A model generated the notes under the pieces. That model saw only the letters and a program-made list of their open reading frames with translations, searched no databases and was not told the DNA's origin. A DNA stretch of 64,000 nucleotides from Toxonevra muliebris (Eukaryota; Arthropoda; Insecta; Diptera; Pallopteridae). Within the stretch, counting starts at the first letter, position 1; the number at the start of each line of letters is the position of its first letter. Location: positions 82,143,235 through 82,207,234 of the forward strand of contig OY829326.1 in the NCBI GenBank assembly GCA_963691655.1. Reading direction: 5' to 3'. Shown one piece after another: positions 1 through 10,183 of this stretch. The position numbers were made by a program, and so were the translations under genes.

Positions 1-976
1 GGGAGATTTGGATTGATATTTCTGATGTTATTCGAGTAATTCCGAATGAAATTGATCTCATCAAACTAAGAACTTTGCTCATATATTTTAAAATTTAACA
101 GATCCCTTGCGAAAAACGTGAACGCAATGTAGACATATTTCAAATCAGGTTATGCCAACTTCTACCACTACTTTGCCCTGTCAGTCCTTGGGCAGCAGTT
201 ATGTCAACTGATTTTAAGTTTTATCACTGAAAGGAGGATACTCACCGTAGATCCATTATTGAAGTAATATTGTCATATAATTCTTCCTTCTGTTGATTCA
301 TAATTGAAGTTTGGCTCTCAATTCTAAAAAAAAAAACATTAGAAGATTATTATTTTACTTTGGAGAAATTAATGACTTTTCTTTGCAAAATTTATTATTA
401 CCAGAAAGAGGAAAAAAGCAATTCAAAGAGCTTATCCACATATGCACTAAAACGCGGACTGGAACGTTACGTTCGTATGCATTTTTTGCGCATTTTTCTT
501 CATGCCGCTCTTATAACTAATGAAATCTTATATTTATATGTAACAGAAATTAAACCCCAATCACTATATTTATTATTCATAAAGTTTATTTCGATCACTG
601 ATATTTTCGGAGAATAAACCTGTGAAAACGTGCTGAAACGTTACGCATTTTAGCCATTATTTTGAAGGTTGTCATACATAATACGATCGACCTGTCCTTC
701 TGACAAATCATTTCAACCCTGTAGTAAAATTTCGAAGTAGTTCTTTTATTCGATTTAAAACTGTTTCTAAAATGACTAGATTTGGACTAGTAGTAAAGTA
801 AAGCAGTGGATGTGAGTTGAAAAGAAACAATATTCTATGACGTTTGGCGCGCAAACACGTGTTTCTTAAAATTGTGAAAAAAGTGAAAGAAAGTTCTGGT
901 AAGAACTATTAATACATTAACCTAAAATTAAATAAAAATTGAATTAAAATGAGCAAAAGGCACATTAGGAGGCTTA
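1..976. other. No recognisable gene
   Basis: AT-rich sequence. The longest open stretches (for example 311-520 and 360-617) overlap in different frames, show no domain and carry no splice or codon signal. Nothing supported. Confidence 0.5.
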
Positions 977-980
977 TTAA

Positions 981-1450
981 CCCTGGAAGTACAAGCTTAT
1001 TTTTTGTACGTAAAGATCATGCTTCGTCGAAACGACGACGGCGTTATTCAAAGTGATAGTTTTTTAGGAGACTATGAAAATTAAATCTAGAGGTTAATTT
1101 TCAAAGTCATGACTTAAGTTCATGTCAATTTCGTTATTTGAAGTTATATATAAACAGGTTAATGAGCAAATGTAATCATCACAACAACAATGTATATAGA
1201 GACGGGCAAATCAGACGGCCGTTTCGGAATCCGCCACAAAGTGGTCATACACATGATCTATACACCTATAACTTTGAAAGTTGATTGTTTCCCACTATTT
1301 GGTTAGTTTATTATATAGAAAAACAACAATCGATATATTTTTTAAATAACATTTATTCATAAATTAAATGTTTACCAACACTTACTTAAAAAGAATAATT
1401 GTAAAACGTAAACATGCGTCGTCGATTCGACGAAGCATCTACTTCCAGGG
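981..1450. mobile_element. piggyBac-type MITE, copy 1 (TTAA-flanked)
   Basis: The element is flanked by TTAA at 977-980 and 1451-1454 and has inverted ends CCCTGGAAGTA. Just inside both ends is a shared motif built on TTCGTCGAANCGACGACG. TTAA targets and CCC-starting ends are typical of piggyBac. There is no transposase, so it must be non-autonomous. The interior at about 1242-1310 matches the shorter copy at 10942-11188. About 75 bp at 1154-1227 also occurs inverted at 6278-6356, so this copy carries extra inserted sequence. Confidence 0.85.
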
Positions 1451-1472
1451 TTAAAAGAAAAAAGAAGAACAT

Positions 1473-2300
1473 GTGCATAGTTTAAGTGGTGTGAGTGAAA
1501 ATGTATATTGTGAAGAGGCACAGCAGAAATTTATAGAAGCAGAGGCACAGGCAGAGATTGAGGCAGAAACAGAGACAGTTTATTTTAATATTAGCGTTTC
1601 AAGTGATGCAGGAAAATCTTTTAGAGAAAAGTTATTGCAATTGTATCTGAAAAATAGGTCCTCTCGCAAATGTTTCGAGGAACTCTTTGTTATTTTGCGT
1701 GAAGAAAATTTAGACGTACCGCGTAGTGCTGAAATCATGTTGATTAAAAGTAAAAACGAGAAGGCCATCAAAAAAGTCGTGTCACCGTGCGTTTATTGTC
1801 ATATTGGAATAAGGAAGTAATTAAATAAAATATCTCATATTTTGCTTAATTATGATTCAGTACTCGTAGACATAAAAATAGATGGCTTCCTTTATTTAGT
1901 GACTCTAGCGCTCAATCATGGCCAATTTTGATACTAAAAGTGAACATAAAAAACATTTTTGTTTTTCTAGTCGGAATTTATTAATAGAACGTAAAGAAAG
2001 TGGGCTTAAATCAATTAAAAATAAGAGATTAACTTATTATTTCCATGATTGACTTTTCACAACCAAAAACCCTGATAATTATTGTTGGATAAGCTTTGGC
2101 ACTGCAATAGAAATACAGGGATTTGTAAATGAAGACAAGGTCGGTAAAAAGCTATTAAACTTAAAAAGCTTTTTCAATCAGTCTTTGGACTCACTGGCAT
2201 TGAGTTTAACTATAACTTCTTAACGGATGAAGCAATTTTGATAAGCTATTGTTATTAAAAAAAAAAAAACTTTGGCCCTGTAAAACTTTGGGAATTTTAT
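1473..2300 (+). pseudogene. Decayed TE-like ORF, unclassified family
   Basis: A 115-codon open frame (1473-1820) has an EAEAQAEIEAET acidic stretch, then a conserved-looking block from FREKLLQLYLKN to CHIGIRK. Downstream, broken frames to about 2300 contain pieces such as SDSSAQSWPI. The layout resembles the N-terminal half of a multi-copy transposon-associated protein family I recall from insects; the decayed segment at 11607-12150 looks like a middle part of the same kind of protein. This assignment rests on memory of the family only. Stops and frameshifts make function impossible. It starts 22 bases after the MITE at 981-1450. Confidence 0.4.
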
Positions 2301-3009
2301 AGCATTTTTAATTTTTGCCAATTTCTTCCAAATTTGGCAGTTCACACATCAAATTAATTACTAAAAATTGACTTAAATTCAATTGTTAGGCTTCAAATGA
2401 ACAATGATGACAGAAGAATTTCAAAAAGTTCATAAAATTAGCAGATCAGACGATCGTTTCGGAACCAGTTACGGTTCCTCATCAGTAATCAGTAATCTTT
2501 GTGAGAATTTCCTCAATTGAACAATCTATATAAATGAAAATACTGTAAAGTAAATGAGAATTGCAAAGACAGTTATTTTCACCGTAAGTAATAGTTTTAT
2601 TGAAAGGAACTACCACTACCGTTCTATGTACTTTTTGCCATTCTTCTTTGACACTTGCTTCTGACATCTAATATAAACCGTGTTTGTTTTTCGTATGAAA
2701 ACATTTTTGTTGAAATAATTTGGAAATTAGTTTTTCTCTATGTTTTGTAGTTTCTGTGATACGAAGACTTGAAGCTCAAAAAAGTAGATTTTGCAAATAT
2801 TTGCAACTTTGGGATTTTTATCTCAGAAACTACAGAAAGAAGAGAAAGACAATTTTCCGAAGCTTTACAAGGACACTATTTACAATTTTTTTCTAAAAAA
2901 TCCAAGTTTACCAAAACTAGTTCAGTGTTGACCAGTGTTATTTGATACTTAATTTTTTGTTTTTAGATTTACATATTTTTTATTTGTTTTTGATTATTTT
3001 GTACGAGTA
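2301..3009. other. No recognisable gene
   Basis: AT-rich. A 61-codon minus-strand open frame (2482-2667) shows no domain. A short segment near 2446 (CAGACGATCGTTTCGGAA) resembles part of the sequence shared by 1154-1227 and 6278-6356. Otherwise nothing seen. Confidence 0.4.
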
Positions 3010-3701
3010 ATGGCATATAAGGCGAAGCTATACTCCAAACTTTGTAGAGCGGACGCAACATTTGGTGAAAATGTAATTTCACAATATAAGTTATTACGCT
3101 AATACAGATTAAACCAGGACGAATTCAAAGCTCTTTATCATTTTAGACAAGCAACCACGCATGAACTGCGAAAATTGCTTCAAATTGGAAGAAAAAGTGG
3201 GCAAGTTACAAGGTAAGGATATATTCTATTTAAATTATATCTACATACATATTAACAATTTTTTTTGTGGTTTACAGAAAGCATTGAAAATTTAAACGCA
3301 CTTGTAGCATCCAAATTTGAGATACTTGAAAGTAAGATTTGAAAATTGTTTTTCATTATGCCTATAAAATGTTAGCTACAAAATTTTGTTTTTTTTTTTA
3401 ATAAGGCGATAATGGCGGCACTGGCAGAGCAGAATGTATTAACGAAGAGGTTAGTTCACCAGGAAACTGCATCGACGCATTGCAGCCTTTTCTCCATTGA
3501 AAAAACGACGACGCAAATTTTTACAATGTACTTTTAGGTAAACATAAGATATGGTAATCTATATTTATAATGTGAATATGTATTTATTTAACATTTACAG
3601 ACTCCATTTCATGTTTGCCCCCCGCAAAAACCCAGGGGTGCAGCTTCGACGAGCACACAAACAAACACAATAGTCTTTTGGGCAGAGGTATTTATTTATA
3701 A
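3010..3701 (+). pseudogene. Five-exon gene remnant with coiled coil, one nonsense codon
   Basis: Exons can be placed at 3010-3064, 3147-3212, 3278-3331, 3406-3537 and 3601-3701. All junctions use GT...AG, all four introns (63-82 nt) are phase 1, and the reading frame stays consistent across them. The product (about 135 codons) begins MAYKAKLYSKLCRADATF, has a CENC motif, then a coiled-coil-like stretch (KLEEKVGKLQESIENLN). It ends after a Gly/Asn-rich section with further Cys residues. A single TGA at 3498-3500 interrupts exon 4. In the +1 frame of that exon lies a basic stretch PLKKRRRK, so a frameshift is the alternative reading. I do not recognise the family. It could be a decaying host gene or an intron-bearing TE gene. 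The donor of intron 1 (GTGAAA) is weak. Confidence 0.45.
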
Positions 3702-4112
3702 AGATGCTGCTGCAAATAACCTATTTATAGAGTTAGTTAAATTTATGATAAATCTTCTTTCGCTGCATTGGTCAAAATGAAGGATTTATGTTGAGCCATT
3801 TTTTTTAACCACTTTCTCAGGCATTTAGCTGTTTTTTGACTGTTTTGAAAAATATTTTAGCTATTTTTACTCAACAAAAAACGGCAACACTGGACACAAC
3901 AGCCCCTGGAGGGCTCGGCCGAGCTTTTCCCATCCATTCATGTTGTGTGTGTTATATTTATAAACGAATGGAAGGGACCTAGAGTTTTATGTCGAATCCG
4001 AACTGAAAAGCTTTTCATAGGCATTTTTCACTCTTGGAGACTTACCATTGCTAGCCAAGAGGTGGTGAACTGCATCAACGAAGAACAATATTATTTAATT
4101 ATTTTTACAATA
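3702..4112. other. No supported gene
   Basis: Holds an open frame at 3945-4145 (FIGIFHSWRLTIASQEVV) with no domain I recognise. GC content rises briefly around 3900-3940 (CCCTGGAGGGCTCGGCCGAG). Nothing else supported. Confidence 0.35.
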
Positions 4113-4152
4113 TTAACCCTAGTGGCACTATCTTCGTCGAATTGACGACGAC
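4113..4152. mobile_element. Solitary piggyBac-type terminus
   Basis: TTAA at 4113-4116 is followed by CCCTAGTGGCAC and then the TTCGTCGAATTGACGACGAC motif, the same architecture as the ends of the MITEs at 981 and 10942. No matching opposite end was found nearby, so this is a truncated or diverged relative. Confidence 0.45.
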
Positions 4153-4366
4153 TTTTTTAACTCGATGCCAATTGCTTGCTATATAAAAAAATTCTGGTTT
4201 TATTATTGTGTTTTATTGAACACTTTATTATTTATTCAAAATTATTGTTTCATTTTTTAGTGCTTTTTATTACTTAGCCCTTTCATGCTTGATGTTGTCT
4301 ATTGACAAGATTCACTTTAATGTGGCATAAAATAAGTATTTAACAATTTTTACTAGTAATAATATA

Positions 4367-5012
4367 TCGAGCCATTACCGCCAAATTGACGTAAGCGACA
4401 AAATTTTGATTTTAGTTTTTTTATCGCAGTCGATAATTTTTAATCTCATGCACCATCTCCCAAAATTTCAGAGCATTGATAAGTACCGTTGCAAAGTTTA
4501 AGAGAAAACAATTTTGACGTATGTAAGTGCAAACATACACTTCGTTCAGATTTTTTCGGGTAGCGAAGTGTCGCTTACATCAAAAATAACTGCTAAGCCT
4601 TTATAAGTTTTTTGCATGATGAGCTATTTGCCGTTTTTGCACCGCTCATAGCAAACAGCTGGAAATTTGGGCCGTATAACTAGGGAACCCATTGAGATAG
4701 GCCTATTTATTTTACGATTTTTCTATGAAACCTAAAGTACTGTAATATTTGAATAAAATCGAAGCAGTTTTTCTTTAAACTAATATGAACAGATGCTAAA
4801 CACCTCATATGAAAATGATGTAAGTGCCAAAAACACCAGTTAAGTTATAGTTAGATAAATTAAACTAGGTGTATTGGGTATCTCTGAGAAAATAATACTT
4901 ATAGACTGAAATTCAAGTCAACACCTATGTTGAAAGCATAGATAATTTAAAGAATCTTTTTCCTGTAAAATGTACTTTATGCCGTTTACATCAATTTGGC
5001 GATTAGGCTAGA
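4367..5012. mobile_element. MITE with ~35 bp inverted ends, copy 1
   Basis: The left end (4367-4402, with CCGCCAAATTGACGTAAGCG) is mirrored by the right end (4980-5012, with CATCAATTTGGCGATTAGG). The core motif GTCGCTTACATC recurs inside, for example near 4573. The segment at about 4810-5012 reappears as a direct copy at 6490-6704. No coding capacity. Target duplication unclear. Confidence 0.7.
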
Positions 5013-5419
5013 TATTGCTTGTTATTTTGTTGCTGTTGTTTGCTGGGGCTGAAAGAAACAGACTCCCGAAGCTACCCTGTACAGACAGTATGATATAAAT
5101 TCCACGATTAAGGCGTTGCTCTTTATATGACAATTTATTCAAAATTTTATCAACTAAGTATAAAGACTTTGCAAATGCTTGAAATTAAAGCATGATGGAA
5201 TGGTTTAAGATTCATTACTTAAGACACCTGAAGAAGACCTCCATAATTAATTAGGGCCAAAATTCATGCAGTGGTCACTAGATGTTCGCGAAAAAAAGGG
5301 CAAATAAATATTTTTTTTGTTCATCAAAAAAATGGTTTGTAAAATATGTACTAATTAATTATTTTTAATCTCCGAATTTTAGTTTATTTTTATCACATAT
5401 CTAAGTACGTACTTAAATA

Positions 5420-6320
5420 CCACCTTGATCAAAAAGTTCCCAGAATAACCACCGTGTAGCGCTCCCATCGTTCCAATTTGAGTTCTGCTTTTTTTTTTGT
5501 TAAGTTGGTACATCTGTTGTTGATATTCCCTCTAAATCTTAGCGTCATAGTTTGACATTTGCAAAAGTTACGTAGCCAAGAGTACATCTATCTCTGTGTG
5601 CGTTGGCGATTTTTTACAATTTTATTAAATTGTATTGTATTAAATTTTGCGTAAAAAAATGATTTAATGGTGCGCGAACGTTGGAAGTGTTGGAAAAGTG
5701 TTTCGGCAACGATTCTCTAAAGAAAACTGTCGTTTACCAGTGGCACGAGCGGTTCAAAAATGGTCGTGAGTTAATCGAAGATGACCATCGACATCGAAAA
5801 CCGACGAAAACTGATAAAGAAAAGAAATATTGGTCAATAACCGCAAATTAACCAATTAACCATCAGAGAGTATTATTAAGGCGTTATGAGGCGTTTGCAT
5901 GAAGCAATTCGCCGAAAGAAACCAGAATTGTGGACGGAAAACTCGTGGATTTTGCACCGTGATAACGACCCGTCGCACAGTGCCATCATTATTCGTAATT
6001 TTTTGACCGAAAATTCAACAAATACCATCCAACAGTCACCGAATTCACCTGATTTGGCTCACTGTTACTTCTTTCTGTTCAATCGAGTTAAAAAACCATT
6101 GCGGCGAACGCGTTTCAGCAACCGAGAGGAAGTAATGGAAAAACCGCAGGAAGCACTGATGAACATACCGAAAACCGAATGTAAAAAATGTTTCGAGGAT
6201 TGGATCAAGCGCTGTCATAAGTGTGTTGCAGTCGATGGGGATTACTTTGAAGAGGACAATATAGATTTAGATGAAAACGGCCGTCTGATTTGCCCGCCTC
6301 TGTATACACTGTTGTTGTGA
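5420..6320 (+). pseudogene. mariner transposase, middle deleted (copy 1)
   Basis: A mariner-type left end (TTGATCAAAAAGTTCCC near 5430) precedes N-terminal helix-turn-helix coding (VVYQWHERFKNGRE, about 5715-5790). The frame then jumps after the CATCAGAGAG sequence near 5872 straight into the C-terminal half (5886-6320) with HRDNDPSHSAI, SPDLAHCYFFLF and the end GDYFEEDNIDLDE. Mariners normally have about 345 residues; roughly residues 75-225 are missing. The third catalytic Asp position (normally D before the FFLF block) reads Tyr. An AATTAACC duplication (about 5844-5866) marks the junction region. It belongs to the same family as 57944-58393, which keeps the part missing here. Confidence 0.8.
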
Positions 6321-6356
6321 TGACTACACATATACGTTCTCTAAGCCTGTTACACA
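6278..6356 (-). repeat. ~80 bp repeat shared with the MITE at 981-1450
   Basis: From just after the last mariner codons, the sequence (CGGCCGTCTGATTTGCCC, then a TGTTGTTGTGATGA stretch) is an inverted copy of 1154-1227. It replaces the expected 3' end of the mariner, so an element carrying this sequence probably truncated it. Confidence 0.65.
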
Positions 6357-6472
6357 TTATTTAATGAAGCACATACATGGAACAGTAGTCAAGACTTTGA
6401 AAAATTAACAACTTGATTTAATTTTCATAGTCTACAAAAAACTGAATAAACTTGTATTTTTAATTTTCTGAA

Positions 6473-6704
6473 TAGCTTGCTATCATGACAGCGAAATTGA
6501 TGTAAATGCCAAAAACTCCAGCTTTGGTACAGTTAGGAAAATAAAAGTAATCACATTGCGTATCTAAGACCAAATAAAGCGAATAGACTAAAATACACAT
6601 TAATACCTTTGTTAAATGCAAAGATAACTAAAAAAAAATGTCTCCTGTAAAATTTACTTTTTGTCGCTTACATCAATTTGGCGGTTATGGCTCGATATAC
6701 TGAA
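6473..6704. mobile_element. MITE with ~35 bp inverted ends, copy 2
   Basis: Left end GCGAAATTGATGTAAATGCC and right end GTCGCTTACATCAATTTGGC belong to the same family as 4367-5012. The inner part matches 4830-5012 in direct orientation. It is shorter than copy 1. Confidence 0.65.
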
Positions 6705-6843
6705 TAGTTGTGTTAAGCATTCTTCATGTTTTCTGGTTGCCAAGCATTTGAAATTTCGTGCTTATGCCATTTTCTGTCCTTGAAGTTAAGTCAAAAACCT
6801 AAGTGCAATAATTGTTCGTAAATTCTTTTCCATTATAATTATA

Positions 6844-8130
6844 AAGCGCGGTTCACGCAAAATTGGCACACAGGAAAGTTGCTGTATCTTTTTAACCAGA
6901 ACACTCAGAATAACAAATAATGCATTAAATGATAAGTTTAATATTGTGTTTTAATACTATAATATTAAAAGATTTAAATTTCTTTGTTGTGCAAAAAGTT
7001 CCGGGTATTATTTTTAATGGACCCCATCAATCTTTGAACATCCACTCTGGATACTTTTGCGGCTATTTGGTTCCATTTTAGTAACATTGAATTCACATTT
7101 TAACAATACCTGCATTTTTCTTCAACTTATATTTTGTAATAGCCCAGTATTTTTCGATCGGTCGAAGCTGGGGGCAATTGGGTGGATTCATATATTTGGG
7201 CACTACATCTACTTTATTTGTCTGATACCAATCCATGGTTTTCTTAGAGTAGTGGCAACTGGCTAAATCAGGCCAAAGCTTCACTGGCGAATGGTGGTGA
7301 CGAACAAATGGCAATAGTCGGTTCGAAAGGCACTCTTTGATGTAAATATCAGACGTCATAGAAGAGGATGTCACAAATGCCCTGGATTTGAGACCACAGC
7401 TGCAAATAGCCTGCCACACCATTGCTTTCTTTGCAAATTTATCCATTTTTATGTACTTGAATTTTGAGGGTACATTACCACGATTCGTTGCCATATAAAA
7501 TTTTTGACCTGGAAGCTGTTTAAGATCAAATTTTACGTATGATTAGTCATCCACAATAATACATCCATTGAATTTGGTCAAAACATTATTATAAAGAAGA
7601 CGAGCACGTTTTTTAGCCAGCAAATTCTGTTTGTCTGTTCTAAAGCACGATAGCACTTTAGCCCAGCTTTTATGCGTATTCGTCTAGCAGTACTTTTGCT
7701 GGTATTGAATTTTTTGGCACGATCGCTATCCGATAGTCTGGGATTGCTTTTGATGGACCTCAAGATCTTTGCCATTAATTTTAGGTTGGTGGTTCCCGTT
7801 TTGTTCACAACTTTTTTAGCTCTTTCAACACTACGAGTTTATTTATATCGTTGTATAACTCTACATATCGTTCTTTTAGAGATATTTTACACTTTCGCAA
7901 TTGTTAACCAGACCACGACGGATTTTCAATAAATTTGTTCACAATCAATTTTCTATTTGCAGCTTCCATTGTGCACACAATCACCAACTTGCGATCAATT
8001 AATATGAAAAATTTGTCAACTAACGGTAACGGTATTGTTAACAAATCCCAGTAAAAAATTTGTTGTTCTTATGACTAGGGGCGATGTGGTGACCACAACA
8101 AAGCGTGCCAATTTGGCGTGAACCGCGCTT
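6844..8130 (-). mobile_element. Tc1/mariner DD37E transposon, copy 1
   Basis: 1287 bp. The ends start AAGCGCGGTTCACGC and are mirrored at the right (GCGTGAACCGCGCTT), with TA duplications at 6842-6843 and 8131-8132. It encodes a transposase remnant on the minus strand. A second copy of nearly the same length lies at 59922-61217 and is very similar throughout. Confidence 0.9.
6974..7969 (-). pseudogene. DD37E transposase, broken (copy 1)
   Basis: The ATG at 7969 opens a frame equivalent to that of copy 2. Recognisable parts are the helix-turn-helix region (SDSDRAKKFNTSKSTARRI), the first catalytic block VDD, the second block LWPDLASCHYS and the final LRPIEKYWA. There are 37 residues between the second Asp and the Glu, which defines the DD37E group of IS630-Tc1-mariner. 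Lesions are a 13 bp deletion near 7637 relative to copy 2, a stop (7543-7545) replacing the Glu after the first catalytic Asp pair, and frame loss near the C-terminus (about 7093). Copies 1 and 2 carry different lesions. Confidence 0.85.
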
Positions 8131-8511
8131 TAATAGCATTAAAGCAGATGGTAAACAAATGAAACAATAATGGGGGAAAAAAGTCGAAAAGCTAAATAAA
8201 AATTGTATAAACTGTGAGCGAAGTAAATCAGCTGTGAGTTGCACAGCGTTATTACGCAAGTAATTTTTCATTCAAATTTTTAGTTTAGTTTATTTACGAG
8301 CCCGCAAATGTACGTAATTTGTGCGTTTTGCGAGGTGTTTGTGCGTTTGAAAGAATGACCTAAATAAATTTTCCATTACGCCTTGTGCGTCAGCACATTT
8401 TTTCTTGTCAGATAACATATACGTAACTCTATTTAAAAACAAGCTTGGCTTGTGGAAAAAGAATCTGGTACAAACAGCTGTGAAGAAATAGAAATTGATT
8501 CGGTTTCGACA
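8131..8511. other. No recognisable gene
   Basis: Follows the DD37E element. Nothing recognisable on either strand; short open frames only. It could hold the 3' untranslated region of the minus-strand gene at 8512-9107. Confidence 0.3.
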
Positions 8512-9107
8512 TTAATTATGATAAATAAAACATATTAGTTTATGTTTTGCTAGTTTCAAAAAAGGGAAGGTTTGTCTAAAAAATATGTAAAATGATTAAT
8601 TCCTCACAACTAGAGGTCAATTATAAATTACTTAAAAGTTTTACCTTTAATGAATATGTAATGATTATAAAAATGTCAGATGGGTAAATTTGTTTCGATT
8701 TTTTTTCTTTATTTCCATGCTTGTTACCTTTCAGCTAATTTCAAGTTATTATCCTGGATTTGCTGCAGTTGTTCTTTCTGCAGTAGTACTGATTCCTGTA
8801 ATCTGTCATAAGAAATATTTTCTTAATATATATTCTTTTATTTTAGTTAAAATAATTTTTACCTTTGATCTTGTTGTGCTTTTATATCCGGCAAAATATC
8901 ACTTCTGACTGTCTCAGAATTTGGTAGATCAACGATGAATGTTTTAACGACTTCTTCATTATTAAACAAAAATCGAAATTTCGCTCTCATAGAATTATTT
9001 GATTTTTCTTTGGAAGTCTCTGCTGTATTTGCGGGAATGGGATATAGCACTAACAATCCGACGATCAATATAACCGGCATTATGGTGAAAGTTTTCAGGC
9101 TAGTCAT
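8512..9107 (-). CDS. Probable small secreted coiled-coil protein gene, three exons
   Basis: Exon 1 (9107-8863) encodes 81 residues: a signal-peptide-like start (MTSLKTFTIMPVILIVGLLV, then an Ala site near residue 29), then a KFRFLFNNEEVVKTFIVDLP segment. Exon 2 (8802-8728) joins in phase 2 across a 60 nt GT-AG intron and encodes a Gln/Leu-rich helix (LQESVLLQKEQLQQIQ), a likely coiled coil. A third exon (8575-8512), after a 152 nt intron, keeps the phase and ends in TAA, but is the weakest part. The total is about 127 residues. The frame is intact through every junction, unlike the TEs around it. I do not recognise the family. An alternative is a fortunate open frame, but the two phase-matched introns argue against that. 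Confidence 0.5.
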
Positions 9108-9179
9108 AGCTCTTTTTTTTCTTTCTTATTGCTGATGAATTGAAAGTATTCACTTTTCTAAATTTCTTTTTAATAACTG

Positions 9180-9220
9180 TAAATAAATATAATAAAATTA
9201 TATTAAATACATTTCTTTAC
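9180..9220 (-). promoter_or_regulatory. Possible TATA-type promoter of the 8.5-9.1 kb gene
   Basis: Read on the minus strand, AT-rich TATTTAATATAA-like and TATATTTATTTA sequences lie 80-110 nt upstream of the ATG at 9107. In such AT-rich DNA this is weak support. Confidence 0.2.
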
Positions 9221-9489
9221 ACATCTTGTTTTCTAATCTGGAAATTATATAATTATAGGTACCTGTAAATGAATTCAAAAAATAAAGCAAAGTTAGGCCG
9301 TTCTCTCACTGGATGTAACGCAAAACTTTTCGTAGCAGGAGTCGCTAAATAATTAATTAGAATTTTCTCAAACCATAGAAATTTATACAGTATGGCAATT
9401 TGTATAAATTCTTATGGGTCAACGAAATCTATTACAAACTGGAAATATGCACAGAGTGTACATATGTAAAATGTACTATAGTAGAATAA

Positions 9490-9610
9490 ATTCCAGAGTG
9501 GTATTTATCCAATCTCAGATAGAGGCAAATACCACAGGGGTATTCTGAATGAATTCAATACGAAATACCATAGTGGTATTTACAATCAAAAGAGAAAAGA
9601 AATAGAGGAA
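9490..9610. repeat. Clustered inverted copies of GTGGTATTTA / AAATACCA
   Basis: GTGGTATTTA at about 9498 and 9572 alternates with AAATACCAC/AAATACCAT at about 9525 and 9562, giving short hairpin-capable units. It could be the end of an unidentified element. No coding signal. Confidence 0.35.
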
Positions 9611-9799
9611 TAATTTAATTATAACAAAATAGTAAATATAATTATATAATGGTTGCGAGGCAACAATCCTGGTGGTGGTGGTAATGGCGACTAGTGACGG
9701 GAATACTAATCGAACCACATAAAAGGATCTTCAACAGCTCTCTTTTTTTTCTGAACTCTACTGACAAATCAAAAATCATATTGCTTGCTCAGCACTCGT

Positions 9800-9970
9800 A
9801 CTTCATACTTTGATTGTTATGCCTTGAGCACAATGGTGTCGGACGACGAAAAACTGTCCGTCGGATACCAACTGTCAAAATTAAAGCTTATTGAAACACA
9901 AGAAATGGTACAGAATTGCATCGGGCGGGTTTCCTACCATCGGATATTCTTCGATTATAATTTATTTTGA
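9800..9970 (+). repeat. Short segment shared inverted with ~13830-13890
   Basis: The stretch around TTGAGCACAATGGTGTCGGA (9823-9842) resembles, inverted, the sequence near 13845-13890 (GTCTCCGACGCAACTGTGCTC). An open frame (MVSDDEKLSVGYQLSKLKLI) runs through it to 9970. It may be part of a dispersed element; too short to classify. Confidence 0.3.
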
Positions 9971-10024
9971 ATTTTCTCCGTCGTACTGTGGTCCCGATGA
10001 CGAATCTTGTTGAACAAAAGTCTA

Positions 10025-10100
10025 AAATTATTGTGATTATTAAAATTATTGTGATTATTAAAATCACAATAATTTTTAAAATTATTTTAAAAATTATTTA
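10025..10100. repeat. AT-rich tandem and palindromic repeat
   Basis: Two direct copies of an 18 bp unit (AAATTATTGTGATTATTA) are followed by an inverted version (AAAATCACAATAATTTTTAA), giving a hairpin-capable tract. Confidence 0.6.
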
Positions 10101-10183
10101 AAATAAAATTTATACCACCACTGTAATCAATGACAAATATTTGTACAGCTAGGTAATATTAACGGATTTACAAATAAATAATA

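Noticed and set aside
311..617. Two overlapping open frames (69 and 85 codons)
   Set aside because: They overlap in different frames and have no domain, splice support or protein-like bias beyond AT-rich DNA.
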